Source: Hyphobacterium sp. SN044 (GTDB taxonomy: Bacteria; Pseudomonadota; Alphaproteobacteria; Caulobacterales; Maricaulaceae). Taken from it: a DNA stretch of 64,000 nucleotides. The position numbers and the translations under genes were made by a program. The notes beneath the pieces were generated by a model. It saw only the letters and a list, made by a program, of their open reading frames with translations, searched no databases and was not told the DNA's origin. Location: NCBI RefSeq assembly GCF_021864465.1, contig NZ_JAKKUV010000008.1, positions 32,690 through 96,689 on the forward strand, in the 5' to 3' direction. Positions 8,445 to 16,156 of the stretch are shown piece by piece (within the stretch, counting starts at the first letter, position 1; the number at the start of each line of letters is the position of its first letter).

Positions 8445-9347
8445 ATGAGAGTTTTCGCCGCGCTGTCCCTGTGTGTCCTGCTCGCGGCCTGTGGCGGAGA
8501 GGGCGGAGAGACGGGTCAGACGGCCAGCACCCCCGCCGCCAGCACACCGGCACGCAATCAGACCGAGGTGGCACGCCTGCTCGATTGTGCGCGGGAGGAG
8601 GGCGTGACGCTGATCTCCGCGCATCGCGGCGGGCCGGGGCCGGGCCGGCCGGAAAATTCGCTCGCCGCCATACGCCATGCCGCGGAAACCGGGGCGGCCT
8701 TCGCCGAGATCGACCTCGCGCGGACGGCCGACGGGGCGATCGTGCTGATGCATGACGACACGCTGGACAGGACGACGACCGGGACCGGCCGCGTCGATGC
8801 GACCTATCTCGGCGATCTGCGGCGCTTCCGCCTCGTGGACGCCGAGGGCAATGAGACGTCCGAGACCGTACCCACGCTCGACGAGGCGTTCGCGCTGGCG
8901 CTCGACGCGGGCATTTTCCTGCAACTCGACCTCAAGGACCTTGCGCCGGAGGATGCGGCGCGGATCGCCAGCGATGTCGGTCAGGCCGGGCGCAGCCTGA
9001 TCATTGCCTATACGGTCGATGACGGCCGCGCGGCGCGCGGCGCGGTTTCGGCCATCGGCCTGTCACTCGGGGTCGAGGATCCGGCAGCGCTGGAGGCAAC
9101 CGGGCTCGACACGGACGGCCTCTTTGCCTGGCTCGGTGGCGGCGTGCCTTCGGCGGCGCTGGACGACCGCTTCGCAGAGAACGGGGTGGAGACCGGCTCG
9201 CACGCCTTCCGAGAGGAAGAAGCGGGCAATGCCGACTATGCCGCCTGGCGCGCGGCTGGCGTCGAAGTTCTGGCGGTGGACGACGTCATCGCGGCAGCCG
9301 AAGCCCTCGGCGCGGCGCGGACGCATTGTCCGGCCGTTTTCCGGTGA
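8445..9347 (+). CDS. Glycerophosphodiester phosphodiesterase lipoprotein
   Basis: A 300-residue lipoprotein: signal MRVFAALSLCVLLAAC with the lipidated cysteine at residue 16. After a Thr/Ala/Pro linker comes a GDPD TIM barrel with the catalytic His60-Arg61 (AHRGG, then PENS), the metal ligands Glu88 and Asp90 (EIDLARTADG) and the second catalytic His103 (MHDDTLDR). It should hydrolyse glycerophosphodiesters to glycerol-3-phosphate at the outer or inner membrane. The ATG at 8445 is chosen because it gives a proper lipoprotein signal; the longer frame overlaps the upstream gene. It overlaps a degenerate copy of itself at the 3' end. Confidence 0.92.
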   Translation: MRVFAALSLCVLLAACGGEGGETGQTASTPAASTPARNQTEVARLLDCAREEGVTLISAHRGGPGPGRPENSLAAIRHAAETGAAFAEIDLARTADGAIVLMHDDTLDRTTTGTGRVDATYLGDLRRFRLVDAEGNETSETVPTLDEAFALALDAGIFLQLDLKDLAPEDAARIASDVGQAGRSLIIAYTVDDGRAARGAVSAIGLSLGVEDPAALEATGLDTDGLFAWLGGGVPSAALDDRFAENGVETGSHAFREEEAGNADYAAWRAAGVEVLAVDDVIAAAEALGAARTHCPAVFR

Positions 9348-9973
9348 TCTCCGCAGCATTCCTGATTGCCGTTACGCCGCTGCCTGACGTGGCGGACCTG
9401 CTCGATTGTGCCCGGGAAGAACGCGTGAGTCTGGTCGCGTCGTCGGAACCGGCCGATGGCGTGGCCTTCAGAACCGTCCGGTTTTCAGATGCTTACGCCT
9501 TCCTCGCCGAACTCCTGGCCGCGGAGACGGGCGAATACCTGCTGATCGTCTGGCCTGACGGAGCCGATCTGGCGGGCCTCGCCCGACAGGTCGAGTCCAC
9601 CGGGATGAACCGGCGCGTGCTGATTGCGGCCGCCACTGAGGCCGAAGCGGCAACGATCCGCGCGGAAACTCCCGACGCCGGACTTCTGATGACCGGGATC
9701 ACCGAGCATTACGAGGTGCTGTCGAGCGAGCTCGACCAGCGGGCGATGGCGGCCTGGTTCGACTATTTCCCTGACGCGCACACGGAATACTTCCTCGCCG
9801 GGCAGGGGATCGAGACCGTCATTCCGGACTTTCCCTTCGCCGAAACAATGTCGGCGGAGGATTTCGCCCTCGTGCGCCAGCAGCACATCGAGATCCTGAT
9901 CACCGACCAGCCCGAAGACGCGATCGCCGCGTTCGGCCGGGCCGGGGATAATTGTCCGGCAGGGGGCGAGTAG
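9344..9973 (+). CDS. Degenerate GDPD paralogue, probable pseudoenzyme
   Basis: A 209-residue protein starting at GTG 9344, which overlaps the TGA of the preceding gene (GTGA); a TTG at 9326 is an alternative. The start DVADLLDCAREERVSLVASSE aligns with the EVARLLDCAREEGVTLISAHR of its neighbour, and its end (IEILITDQPEDAIAAF followed by DNCP) aligns with the neighbour's VEVLAVDDVIAAAEAL and THCP. The His-Arg pair, the EID metal ligands and the second His are all missing, and about 80 residues of the barrel are lost. A weak signal-like start (ISAAFLIAVTPLP) remains. It appears to be an intact reading frame retained after tandem duplication without GDPD catalysis. Confidence 0.75.
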   Translation: MISAAFLIAVTPLPDVADLLDCAREERVSLVASSEPADGVAFRTVRFSDAYAFLAELLAAETGEYLLIVWPDGADLAGLARQVESTGMNRRVLIAAATEAEAATIRAETPDAGLLMTGITEHYEVLSSELDQRAMAAWFDYFPDAHTEYFLAGQGIETVIPDFPFAETMSAEDFALVRQQHIEILITDQPEDAIAAFGRAGDNCPAGGE

Positions 9974-9978
9974 TCCCG

Positions 9979-10012
9979 TTTCCCTTCTCCCCCCAAGAGG
10001 GGGCGAGGGGAA
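9979..10012. repeat. Short copy of palindromic intergenic repeat family B
   Basis: A pyrimidine-rich TTCTCCCCCC and a purine-rich GGGGGCGAGGGG form a hairpin between the convergent genes ending at 9973 and 10034. It matches the outer arms of the longer family B copy at 61608-61737. Confidence 0.65.
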
Positions 10013-10033
10013 TATCCAGGGCGAGGGACTGGA

Positions 10034-10654
10034 CTAGTCCGCCGTCGCGCGCTTCCACGCCTCGCGCTCCGTGGCGCGGACGAAATAGGCCTTCACGCCC
10101 TCCGGCGCGGTGTCGAATTCCCGGATCAGCTTCAAGAGCAGCAGCATGTAGACGACCGAAATATCGGCGGCGGTGAAGCGGCCGGCGGCCAGCCATTCAC
10201 GGCCCTGAAGGCCGTGTTCGTCTATATATTTCAATAGCTTGGGGACTTCATGCTTGGCCCATTTAGCGAGCGCCGGATTGCGCTGTTCTTCCGGCAGCAG
10301 GAAGGTGTGCGCGAGCAGGAGCGAGACCGGCATGGTCATCCCGCCCTCGCCGAAATGCAGCCATTGAAGGTAGCGGCCGTAATCGGCCTCGTCCGGCTTC
10401 ACCTCGATGTCCGTCGGACCGTAACGGCCGATCAGATACTGGATGATGGCGTTGGATTCGGAGATCGCTGTGCCGTCATCGGTCAGCGCCGGGAGTTTCT
10501 GCAGCGGATTGATCTTCGCAAAGGCCTCGCCGCCGGGCGGGCGCTTGGTGAAGTCGACGCGCTCCAGCCGGTAGTCGAGCCCCATCTCCTCCAGCGCCCA
10601 GCGGACGCGGACCGAACGGGTGCGGGGGGCGTGGTAGAGGACGAGGTCGGACAT
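10034..10654 (-). CDS. Glutathione S-transferase family protein
   Basis: A 206-residue GST. The N-terminal thioredoxin-like domain opens LVLYHAPRTRSVRVRWALEE, with the cis-proline in KLPAL and the glutathione gamma-glutamyl contact SESNAI near residues 64-69; the C-terminal all-helical domain has the capping motif FTAADIS. It presumably conjugates or reduces substrates with glutathione in the cytoplasm; the substrate is not predictable. It is transcribed in the same direction as rho but downstream of the strong rho terminator, so it probably has its own promoter in the 82-bp gap. Confidence 0.9.
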   Translation of the reverse strand: MSDLVLYHAPRTRSVRVRWALEEMGLDYRLERVDFTKRPPGGEAFAKINPLQKLPALTDDGTAISESNAIIQYLIGRYGPTDIEVKPDEADYGRYLQWLHFGEGGMTMPVSLLLAHTFLLPEEQRNPALAKWAKHEVPKLLKYIDEHGLQGREWLAAGRFTAADISVVYMLLLLKLIREFDTAPEGVKAYFVRATEREAWKRATAD

Positions 10655-10665
10655 TGCGCGCTCCG

Positions 10666-10708
10666 GAAAAGAAAAGGCCGCCCGGACGCTAGCGTGTCCG
10701 GACGGCCT
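10666..10708 (-). terminator. Rho-independent terminator of rho
   Basis: A 13-bp stem (AGGCCGCCCGGAC at 10675-10687 with GTCCGGACGGCCT at 10696-10708, one mismatch) is followed on the minus strand by TTTTCTTTT (complement of 10666-10674). It lies 29 bases after the rho stop codon. The gene for the Rho factor is thus itself ended by an intrinsic terminator. Confidence 0.88.
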
Positions 10709-10736
10709 GATCGAGTGGAGATATTGAATATCCCGC

Positions 10737-12059
10737 TTACGTATTCATCGAGTCGAAGAAATCCGAATTCGTCTTGGTCTCGCGCAGCTTGCCGAGCAGG
10801 AATTCGATCGCGTCCTGGGCGCCCATCGGGTTGAGGATGCGGCGCAGGACATAGGTTTTCTGAAGATCGACCTTGTCGACGAGCAGTTCTTCCTTCCGGG
10901 TGCCCGACTTGATGATGTCGATGGCCGGGAAGACGCGCTTGTCGGCGACCTTGCGGTCGAGGATGAGCTCGGAATTGCCCGTCCCCTTGAACTCTTCGAA
11001 GATCACTTCGTCCATGCGCGAGCCGGTATCGATCAGCGCCGTCGCGACAATGGTCAGCGAGCCGCCATTCTCGATATTCCGCGCCGCACCGAAGAAGCGT
11101 TTCGGGCGTTGCAGGGCGTTGGCGTCGACACCGCCGGTCAGCACTTTCCCCGAGGAGGGGACGACGGTGTTGTAGGCGCGGCCGAGACGGGTGATGGAGT
11201 CCAGAAGGATGACGACGTCACGGCCGTGTTCGACGAGGCGCTTGGCCTTCTCGATCACCATTTCCGCGACCTGGACGTGGCGGGTCGCCGGTTCGTCAAA
11301 GGTCGAGGAGATGACCTCGCCCTTCACCGAACGCTGCATGTCGGTCACTTCTTCCGGTCGCTCGTCGATCAGAAGGACGATGAGGTAGCAGTCGGGATGA
11401 TTGGTCTCGATCGCGTGGGCAATGTTCTGCAGCAGGACGGTCTTGCCGGTTCGCGGCGGGGCGACGATCAGCGCGCGCTGGCCCTTGCCGAGCGGGGCGA
11501 CGATGTCGATCACGCGGCCGGAGCGGTCCTTCACCGTCGGATCGGGCAGCTCCATGTTGAAGCGCTGTTCCGGGTAAAGCGGCGTCAGATTGTCGAAATG
11601 GACCTTGTGGCGGGCCTGTTCGGGATCAGTGAAATTGATCGAGGAGACCTTGAGGAGCGCGAAATAGCGTTCCCCGTCGCGCGGCGAGCGGATCTCGCCC
11701 TCGACCGTGTCGCCGGTCCTGAGGCCGAATTTCTTGATCTGCGCCGGGGAGACGTAGATGTCGTCCGGACCGGCGAGATAGTTGGCTTCCGGCGAGCGCA
11801 GGAAGCCGAAGCCGTCCTGCAGCACTTCCAGCGTGCCGCCGCCGTGGATCTCCACGTCGTGCTCGGCCAACGCCTTGAGGATGGCGAACATCATCCCCTG
11901 CTTGCGCATGGAGGAGGCGTTCTCGATCTGCAGGGATTCGGCGAGGGAAAGGAGCTCGGTCGGCTTCTTCTCCTTCAATTCCTGCAGGGTCATGCGCTGA
12001 ACGCCCTTCAGGGATTCGGGGAGTTCGAGCGGGGTATCGTCTTCGTAATCGTCGGACAT
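10737..12059 (-). CDS. rho: Transcription termination factor Rho
   Basis: A 440-residue hexameric RNA helicase. The N-terminal helical domain ([19 protein letters not shown]) and the RNA-binding cold-shock-like fold ([13 protein letters not shown]) precede the RecA-like ATPase with Walker A APPRTGKT near residue 200 and Walker [11 protein letters not shown]. The Q-loop/R-loop region ([21 protein letters not shown], split here by family convention) is intact. Rho ends transcription of untranslated RNA. The length is that of a compact Rho without inserted linkers. The 266-bp upstream leader may host autoregulation, as known for rho elsewhere, but no specific element was identified. Confidence 0.97.
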   Translation of the reverse strand: MSDDYEDDTPLELPESLKGVQRMTLQELKEKKPTELLSLAESLQIENASSMRKQGMMFAILKALAEHDVEIHGGGTLEVLQDGFGFLRSPEANYLAGPDDIYVSPAQIKKFGLRTGDTVEGEIRSPRDGERYFALLKVSSINFTDPEQARHKVHFDNLTPLYPEQRFNMELPDPTVKDRSGRVIDIVAPLGKGQRALIVAPPRTGKTVLLQNIAHAIETNHPDCYLIVLLIDERPEEVTDMQRSVKGEVISSTFDEPATRHVQVAEMVIEKAKRLVEHGRDVVILLDSITRLGRAYNTVVPSSGKVLTGGVDANALQRPKRFFGAARNIENGGSLTIVATALIDTGSRMDEVIFEEFKGTGNSELILDRKVADKRVFPAIDIIKSGTRKEELLVDKVDLQKTYVLRRILNPMGAQDAIEFLLGKLRETKTNSDFFDSMNT

Positions 12060-12325
12060 GGGAGGTCTTCGTCAGGGAAGGTGGATGGGGAGGCGGCGGC
12101 CGGAAAGCCGCAAGACAGGGCGCCACGACGACGGCCGCGGACGGGCCGGTTACGGTCGGGACGAGGTTCGGTCTTATTGGGACAACGCGCCAGACGGACT
12201 GGCGTTTCGTCCGGGAAGAAGGGAAACCTGCGCGGTGGTCACCGCCGGTATTGATGCGACGAGTCGCACGAGATGCCCGGCCCGTCAAGCGACAGGGTGA
12301 CGCGGGGTCACGGCCGCGGGACGCT

Positions 12326-12781
12326 TCAGAAGGGTTTCACCACCGCCAGGAAGACGATGACGATCACGGCGATGGCCGGGATCTCGTTCATGATGCGCCA
12401 GAATTTCTCGGTCCGCGGGCGCTCGCCCTTCGCGAATTTCTTCTGCGCGCCGGCATAGAAGCCATGCACGCCCGACAGGGCGAGGACGAGGAGGAGTTTC
12501 ACGTGAAACCAGCCCGACGTCCAAAGCGCGGAGTTCGCGGCGATCATCAGAATGGCCAGAAGCCAGACCGCGATCATGGCCGGATTGATGATGATCTTCA
12601 GGAGGTTGCGCTCCTGAATGAGAAGCGCCGATTCAAGCTCGCCGCCCGGCTGGGCCTGGTGGTGATAGACGAAGAGGCGCGGCAGGTAGAGCATGCCGGC
12701 CATCCAGAAGATCACCGCCGTGATGTGAAGCCCCTTCACGATGGCATAGGCCATCGACCCGGGCAGCATGAAATCAAACAT
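12326..12781 (-). CDS. hemJ: Protoporphyrinogen IX oxidase HemJ
   Basis: A 151-residue membrane protein with four predicted helices (around residues 8-34, 61-82, 95-112 and 132-150), matching HemJ (formerly UPF0093), the oxygen-dependent-type replacement for HemG/HemY in most alphaproteobacteria. The first-helix histidine in KGLHITAVIFWMAGMLYLPRLF and the conserved YH pair and MNE motif are present. It oxidises protoporphyrinogen IX to protoporphyrin IX, the substrate of the adjacent ferrochelatase, whose 3' end it overlaps by 8 bp. A parS palindrome is embedded in its coding sequence at 12496-12509 (residues WFHVK). Confidence 0.93.
   Translation of the reverse strand: MFDFMLPGSMAYAIVKGLHITAVIFWMAGMLYLPRLFVYHHQAQPGGELESALLIQERNLLKIIINPAMIAVWLLAILMIAANSALWTSGWFHVKLLLVLALSGVHGFYAGAQKKFAKGERPRTEKFWRIMNEIPAIAVIVIVFLAVVKPF
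12496..12509. other. parS: parS site inside hemJ
   Basis: GTTTCACGTGAAAC is the perfect 14-bp core of parS; the outermost bases (A and C) depart from the 16-bp consensus. It is embedded in hemJ coding sequence and is the closest of the three sites to the candidate origin (about 2.5 kb). Confidence 0.85.
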
Positions 12782-13814
12782 CCATCGTCTCCGCGCGGCA
12801 GGGGCATTGCCCGAATCCGGCCGGGCAGAGGCGCTGTCCGCCCGGGGGTTTCAGCCCGGTGTCGCCTTGCAGCGCGGTTTTGACAAGCCCAGCCAGCCCG
12901 GAAACGAAGTCCGGCGCGGTCCCGGCGGCCGGCACGCGGGTATAGCCCGACGCGCCGTGACGCTCGGCCAGCTCGGCATATTCGATGTCGAGCTCGACCA
13001 GGGTCTCGATGTGCTCGGACACGAAGGCGACCGGCGCGAGGAGGATGTGCTTGCCTTCCCCGGCGGCCGCTTCGATCGTCTCGTCGGTCGAGGGGCCAAT
13101 CCATTTCAGCGGTCCGACGCGCGACTGGTAGCAGACTTGCCAGTCGGACAGTTCCGGCAGGCGCGCGGCGATGGCGGCGCAGCTCTGTTCGACCTGCCAC
13201 TGATAGGGGTCGCCGGCCTTCACGATCTTTTCCGGCAGGCCGTGCGCAGAAAAGAGCAGGCGGGCGTTGGCCGGTTTTCCCGCCTTTTCCCAGCTTTCGC
13301 GGATCAGTTTCGCATAGGCCGCGATGAAGCCAGGCTCTTCGGGATAGCAGCAGATCGTGCGCGCCGGACCACCGCCCGCCTTGTTCCACGCGGTCAGGGA
13401 TGACCCCGTCGTGGTGGTGGAAAATTGCGGGTAGAGCGGCAGAAGCACGGTTTCATCAGGCGCCCAGGCCTTCACCGCGGCGACGGCCTCTTCCACGAAG
13501 GGATGCCAGTAGCGCATCGCGATAAAGCAGCGGATCTCGTCGCCCGGCAGGGCAGATTTCAGCGCCGCGGTCAGCGCCGTGCTCTGCTTCTTCGTTTCGG
13601 GATAGAGCGGCGAGCCCCCGCCCATCAGCGCGTAGTTCGCCTTGGCCGATTTGGCGCGCGTGGTGGAAATGAACCAGGCCAGCGCCTCGCGGACCGGGCC
13701 CGGCGCACCGATGATGGCCGGATCGCGGAAGAGGTTGCGCAGGAAGGGCTTCACATCCTCCTGACCGTCCGGTCCCCCGAGATTGAACAGGACGATGGCG
13801 ATCCGCCGGGCCAT
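12774..13814 (-). CDS. hemH: Ferrochelatase HemH
   Basis: A 346-residue ferrochelatase that inserts iron into protoporphyrin IX. It begins IAIVLFNLGGPD, carries the ALMGGGSPLYPET segment, the catalytic histidine in LFSAHGLPEKIV and the conserved glutamate in PVAFVSEHIETLVELDIEY. The C-terminal end is Cys-containing (RLCPAGFGQCPC), reminiscent of the cysteine ligands that hold a [2Fe-2S] cluster in some bacterial ferrochelatases such as that of Caulobacter; this is inference. It lies 10 bp after hemE and overlaps hemJ by 8 bp, so the three final haem genes form one unit. Confidence 0.96.
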   Translation of the reverse strand: MARRIAIVLFNLGGPDGQEDVKPFLRNLFRDPAIIGAPGPVREALAWFISTTRAKSAKANYALMGGGSPLYPETKKQSTALTAALKSALPGDEIRCFIAMRYWHPFVEEAVAAVKAWAPDETVLLPLYPQFSTTTTGSSLTAWNKAGGGPARTICCYPEEPGFIAAYAKLIRESWEKAGKPANARLLFSAHGLPEKIVKAGDPYQWQVEQSCAAIAARLPELSDWQVCYQSRVGPLKWIGPSTDETIEAAAGEGKHILLAPVAFVSEHIETLVELDIEYAELAERHGASGYTRVPAAGTAPDFVSGLAGLVKTALQGDTGLKPPGGQRLCPAGFGQCPCRAETMDV

Positions 13815-13824
13815 GGCGTGCTCC

Positions 13825-14859
13825 CTACTGCCTGATGGCGGCCATCAGGCGTTCGACATGGGCGACCGGCACTTCGGGCGTGATGCCGTGACCGAGATTG
13901 AAGATGTGCGGCCGCGATTGCCATGCCGAGATAATCCGGCGGGTTTCATTGTCCAGCGCCTCGCCGCCGGCCAGCAGTGCGGCGGGATCAAGCTGGCCCT
14001 GAACCGGCATGCCGGCGGGCAGAACCGCATCGGCCCAGGCCGGGTCGACACCCTGGTCGAGCGCCACGGCGGTAACGCCGGTTTCGCGGGCATAGCGCGG
14101 CAGCATCGAGCCGCAGCCGCGGGCAAAGCCGATCACCGGCACGGTGACCCCTTCGGCGCGCAGCCCGTCGACGATTGCCTTCGTCGGCCGCAGGACGGCG
14201 CGCTCGAACAGCGGCACGCTCATCCCCTCGGCCCAGGAATCGAAGAGTTTGAGGACTTCAGCGCCGGACTTCGCCTGCATGACGAGGTAGCGCACGGTCG
14301 CTTCCGCGAGACGGTCCATCAGCGCGTCGAAGCGTTCGGGATGGCTCCAGGCCAACGCGCGGGCCTTCATCCGGTCCTTCGAACCGCCGCCCTCGATCAT
14401 GTAGGTCGCGACCGTCCAGGGCGAACCGGCAAAGCCGATCAGCGTGGTTTCGGCCGGAAGCTCGCGCGTCAGGCGCGATACGGTTTCGCCGACAGGACCC
14501 AGAATGCCCTCGACATCGCCAACACTCATCGTATCGATCTCTTCCGGGGCCAGCGGATCAAGCTGCGGGCCTTCGCCGGCGACGAAGCGGACATCGCGCC
14601 CCAGCGCCATCGGCACAAGGAGGATGTCGGCGAACAGGATGGCGGCGTCGAAACCGAAGCGGCGGATCGGTTGCAGCGTTACCTCGACGGCCAGATCAGG
14701 CGACAGGCAAAAGTCGATGAAGTTCTTCGCTTGGGACCGTACCTGCCGGTATTCGTCGAGATAACGGCCTGCCTGGCGCATCAGCCAGACCGGAGGCGGA
14801 TCCCGGCGTTCGCCCGACAGGACGGCCAGAACGGATTTCATCATTTTCGTATCGCTCAT
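13825..14859 (-). CDS. hemE: Uroporphyrinogen decarboxylase HemE
   Basis: A 344-residue decarboxylase that turns uroporphyrinogen III into coproporphyrinogen III. The signature PPVWLMRQAGRYLDEYR (around residues 22-38) contains the substrate-binding arginines; the catalytic aspartate is in AAILFADIL and the second signature GFAGSPWTVATYM is intact. The ATG at 14859 (MSDTKMMKS) agrees with family length. It is the first gene of the hemE-hemH-hemJ unit and borders the candidate replication origin, exactly as hemE does in Caulobacter, where its promoters lie inside the origin. Confidence 0.97.
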   Translation of the reverse strand: MSDTKMMKSVLAVLSGERRDPPPVWLMRQAGRYLDEYRQVRSQAKNFIDFCLSPDLAVEVTLQPIRRFGFDAAILFADILLVPMALGRDVRFVAGEGPQLDPLAPEEIDTMSVGDVEGILGPVGETVSRLTRELPAETTLIGFAGSPWTVATYMIEGGGSKDRMKARALAWSHPERFDALMDRLAEATVRYLVMQAKSGAEVLKLFDSWAEGMSVPLFERAVLRPTKAIVDGLRAEGVTVPVIGFARGCGSMLPRYARETGVTAVALDQGVDPAWADAVLPAGMPVQGQLDPAALLAGGEALDNETRRIISAWQSRPHIFNLGHGITPEVPVAHVERLMAAIRQ

Positions 14860-15059
14860 GGAGGCTTCCCTAGGCGGGCGGTTTTCCCCTGTCCATCTCG
14901 TGCCCCATTCTTCTTCATTCTTTCTGAAGGAAAGAGAGTCGGAGTCGTTGGTCCGCCGGCAGGTGGGATAAGTACGGGTATGACCGTTCTCAACACCTGC
15001 GTGAAGTTTGCACAGAGGATAAGTTGCCGCAGCTAACTGTCAGCATGAAGAAAGCCATC

Positions 15060-15113
15060 CTGACATATCGAGTCAGGGAGTTAGACGAGCCTGCTGACAG
15101 ATCGAGTCAGGGA
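15060..15113. repeat. Two 20-bp direct repeats with internal dyads in the candidate origin
   Basis: CTGACATATCGAGTCAGGGA (15060-15079) and CTGACAGATCGAGTCAGGGA (15094-15113) differ at one base and start 34 bp apart. Each holds the inverted repeat CTGAC-N7-GTCAG and one GAGTC methylation site. They could be binding sites for an initiation or cell-cycle protein. Confidence 0.85.
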
Positions 15114-15271
15114 AAAGCCTGTGGACAGTCTCCGGCCGGGCAGGAAAGATCGCGCGTCGTCCACAGGGTGTTCCGCCTGTGGGTAGTGCCCGGTCATACG
15201 GGTGGTTTTTCCTCCCTCGGAGGCCGGCTCGCCAGGTGAGACCGGAGTCTTGGGGAAGCGGCGCGGAGTTG

Positions 15272-15286
15272 TTAACACTTCGTCAA
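15272..15286 (+). promoter_or_regulatory. CtrA-like binding site at the ppsR side of the origin
   Basis: TTAAC-N6-TCAAC differs from the CtrA consensus TTAA-N7-TTAA(C) at one base. It lies 25 bp before the ppsR start, between the DnaA-box-like cluster and the gene, where Caulobacter CtrA sites silence initiation. Only one convincing site was found in the block. Confidence 0.55.
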
Positions 15287-15310
15287 CACTTTTGGAGGCC
15301 GCTCGGCTTC

Positions 15311-16156
15311 ATGACCGATCCGATCGAGGCCGAACCGGCCAAACCCGTCCGCTTTCACCTGCACCTCGTCTCCGACTCGACAGGGGAGACGCTGCTCGAC
15401 GTCATGCGTGCCTCGATCGCACAGTTCGACGGGGTCGAGCCGGAAGAACATCTCTACGCCCTTGTCCGATCACCGCGCCAGATGGAGCGCGCGCTGAAGG
15501 AGATCGAGGCGGCGCCCGGCGTCGTCATGTTCACCCTCGTCGGGACGGAGATGCGGCGCATGCTGGAAACGCGCTGCGCCGAACTGGGGATTCCCGCCGT
15601 GGCGGTGCTCGACCCGATCCTGGCGACGCTGTCGGGCCATCTCGGCCTGCCGATGTCGAGCCGCGCCGGAGCGCAGCACGAGCTCGATGCGGAATATCAC
15701 CGCCGGATCGAGGCGCTGAATTACGCCATCGTCCATGATGACGGGCAAGGACAGAATCTCGAGGGCGCGGATGTCGTCCTGTTCGGGATCAGCCGGACAT
15801 CGAAAACACCGACCTGCATCTATCTCGCGCATCGCGGGGTGAAGGCGGCGAACATCCCGCTCGTGCCCGGCGCGCCGCTGCCCGAACGGATCCTGTCATT
15901 GAAACGCCCGCTGGTCGTCGGCCTGACTGCGCAGCCGGAACGGATCGTGCAGATTCGCCGCAACCGGCTGCTCTCGCTCAATGAGGACCGCAATACCGAC
16001 TATGTCGACGAGGATGCGGTACGCGAGGAAATCGTCGAAGCCAAACGCCTGTTTGCCCGCCAGGGCTGGCCGGTGATCGATGTGTCGCGGCGCTCGGTGG
16101 AGGAAACCGCCGCGAAGATCATCAATCTTCTCTCCGACCGGCGAGGGCAGGCATGA
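15311..16156 (+). CDS. ppsR: PEP synthase / PPDK regulatory kinase-phosphorylase
   Basis: A 281-residue protein of the DUF299 family. It opens FHLHLVSDSTGETLLDVMRA and carries the P-loop-like motif GISRTSKTPT around residue 159, which binds ADP/ATP. Family members reversibly phosphorylate and dephosphorylate a threonine of phosphoenolpyruvate synthase or pyruvate-phosphate dikinase; which of the two is the partner here is unknown. GGAGG sits 12 bases before the ATG. It is the first gene right of the candidate origin and overlaps maf by 4 bp, starting a run of coupled genes. Confidence 0.95.
   Translation: MTDPIEAEPAKPVRFHLHLVSDSTGETLLDVMRASIAQFDGVEPEEHLYALVRSPRQMERALKEIEAAPGVVMFTLVGTEMRRMLETRCAELGIPAVAVLDPILATLSGHLGLPMSSRAGAQHELDAEYHRRIEALNYAIVHDDGQGQNLEGADVVLFGISRTSKTPTCIYLAHRGVKAANIPLVPGAPLPERILSLKRPLVVGLTAQPERIVQIRRNRLLSLNEDRNTDYVDEDAVREEIVEAKRLFARQGWPVIDVSRRSVEETAAKIINLLSDRRGQA

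Larger units (their letters stand above)
14860..15310. other. oriC: Candidate chromosomal origin of replication (Cori-like)
   Basis: This 451-bp non-coding block lies between divergent hemE and ppsR, where the Caulobacter origin lies. It contains a pyrimidine/AT-rich stretch (14907-14935) and five GAGTC sites (CcrM target GANTC) at 14936, 14942, 15070, 15104 and 15245. Three CCTGTGG-cored DnaA-box-like sites are at 15118-15128, 15157-15167 and 15176-15186, with weaker AGAGGATAA at 15014. A pair of 20-bp direct repeats (15060-15079, 15094-15113) and a CtrA-like site at 15272-15286 are also present. Gene orientation reverses across it and three parS sites are close by. No perfect E. coli-type DnaA box is present, and the exact unwinding site cannot be fixed from sequence alone. 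Confidence 0.82.

Noticed and set aside
13783-15036. Long plus-strand open frame (417 codons) running from the hemH start across hemE into the origin gap
   Set aside because: It is antisense to hemE, which has complete family motifs, and its translation is Arg/Gly/Asp-rich low-complexity text typical of high-GC shadows.
15081-15278. 65-codon minus-strand open frame in the candidate origin
   Set aside because: No start-site signal, no family resemblance, and it runs through the DnaA-like repeats.
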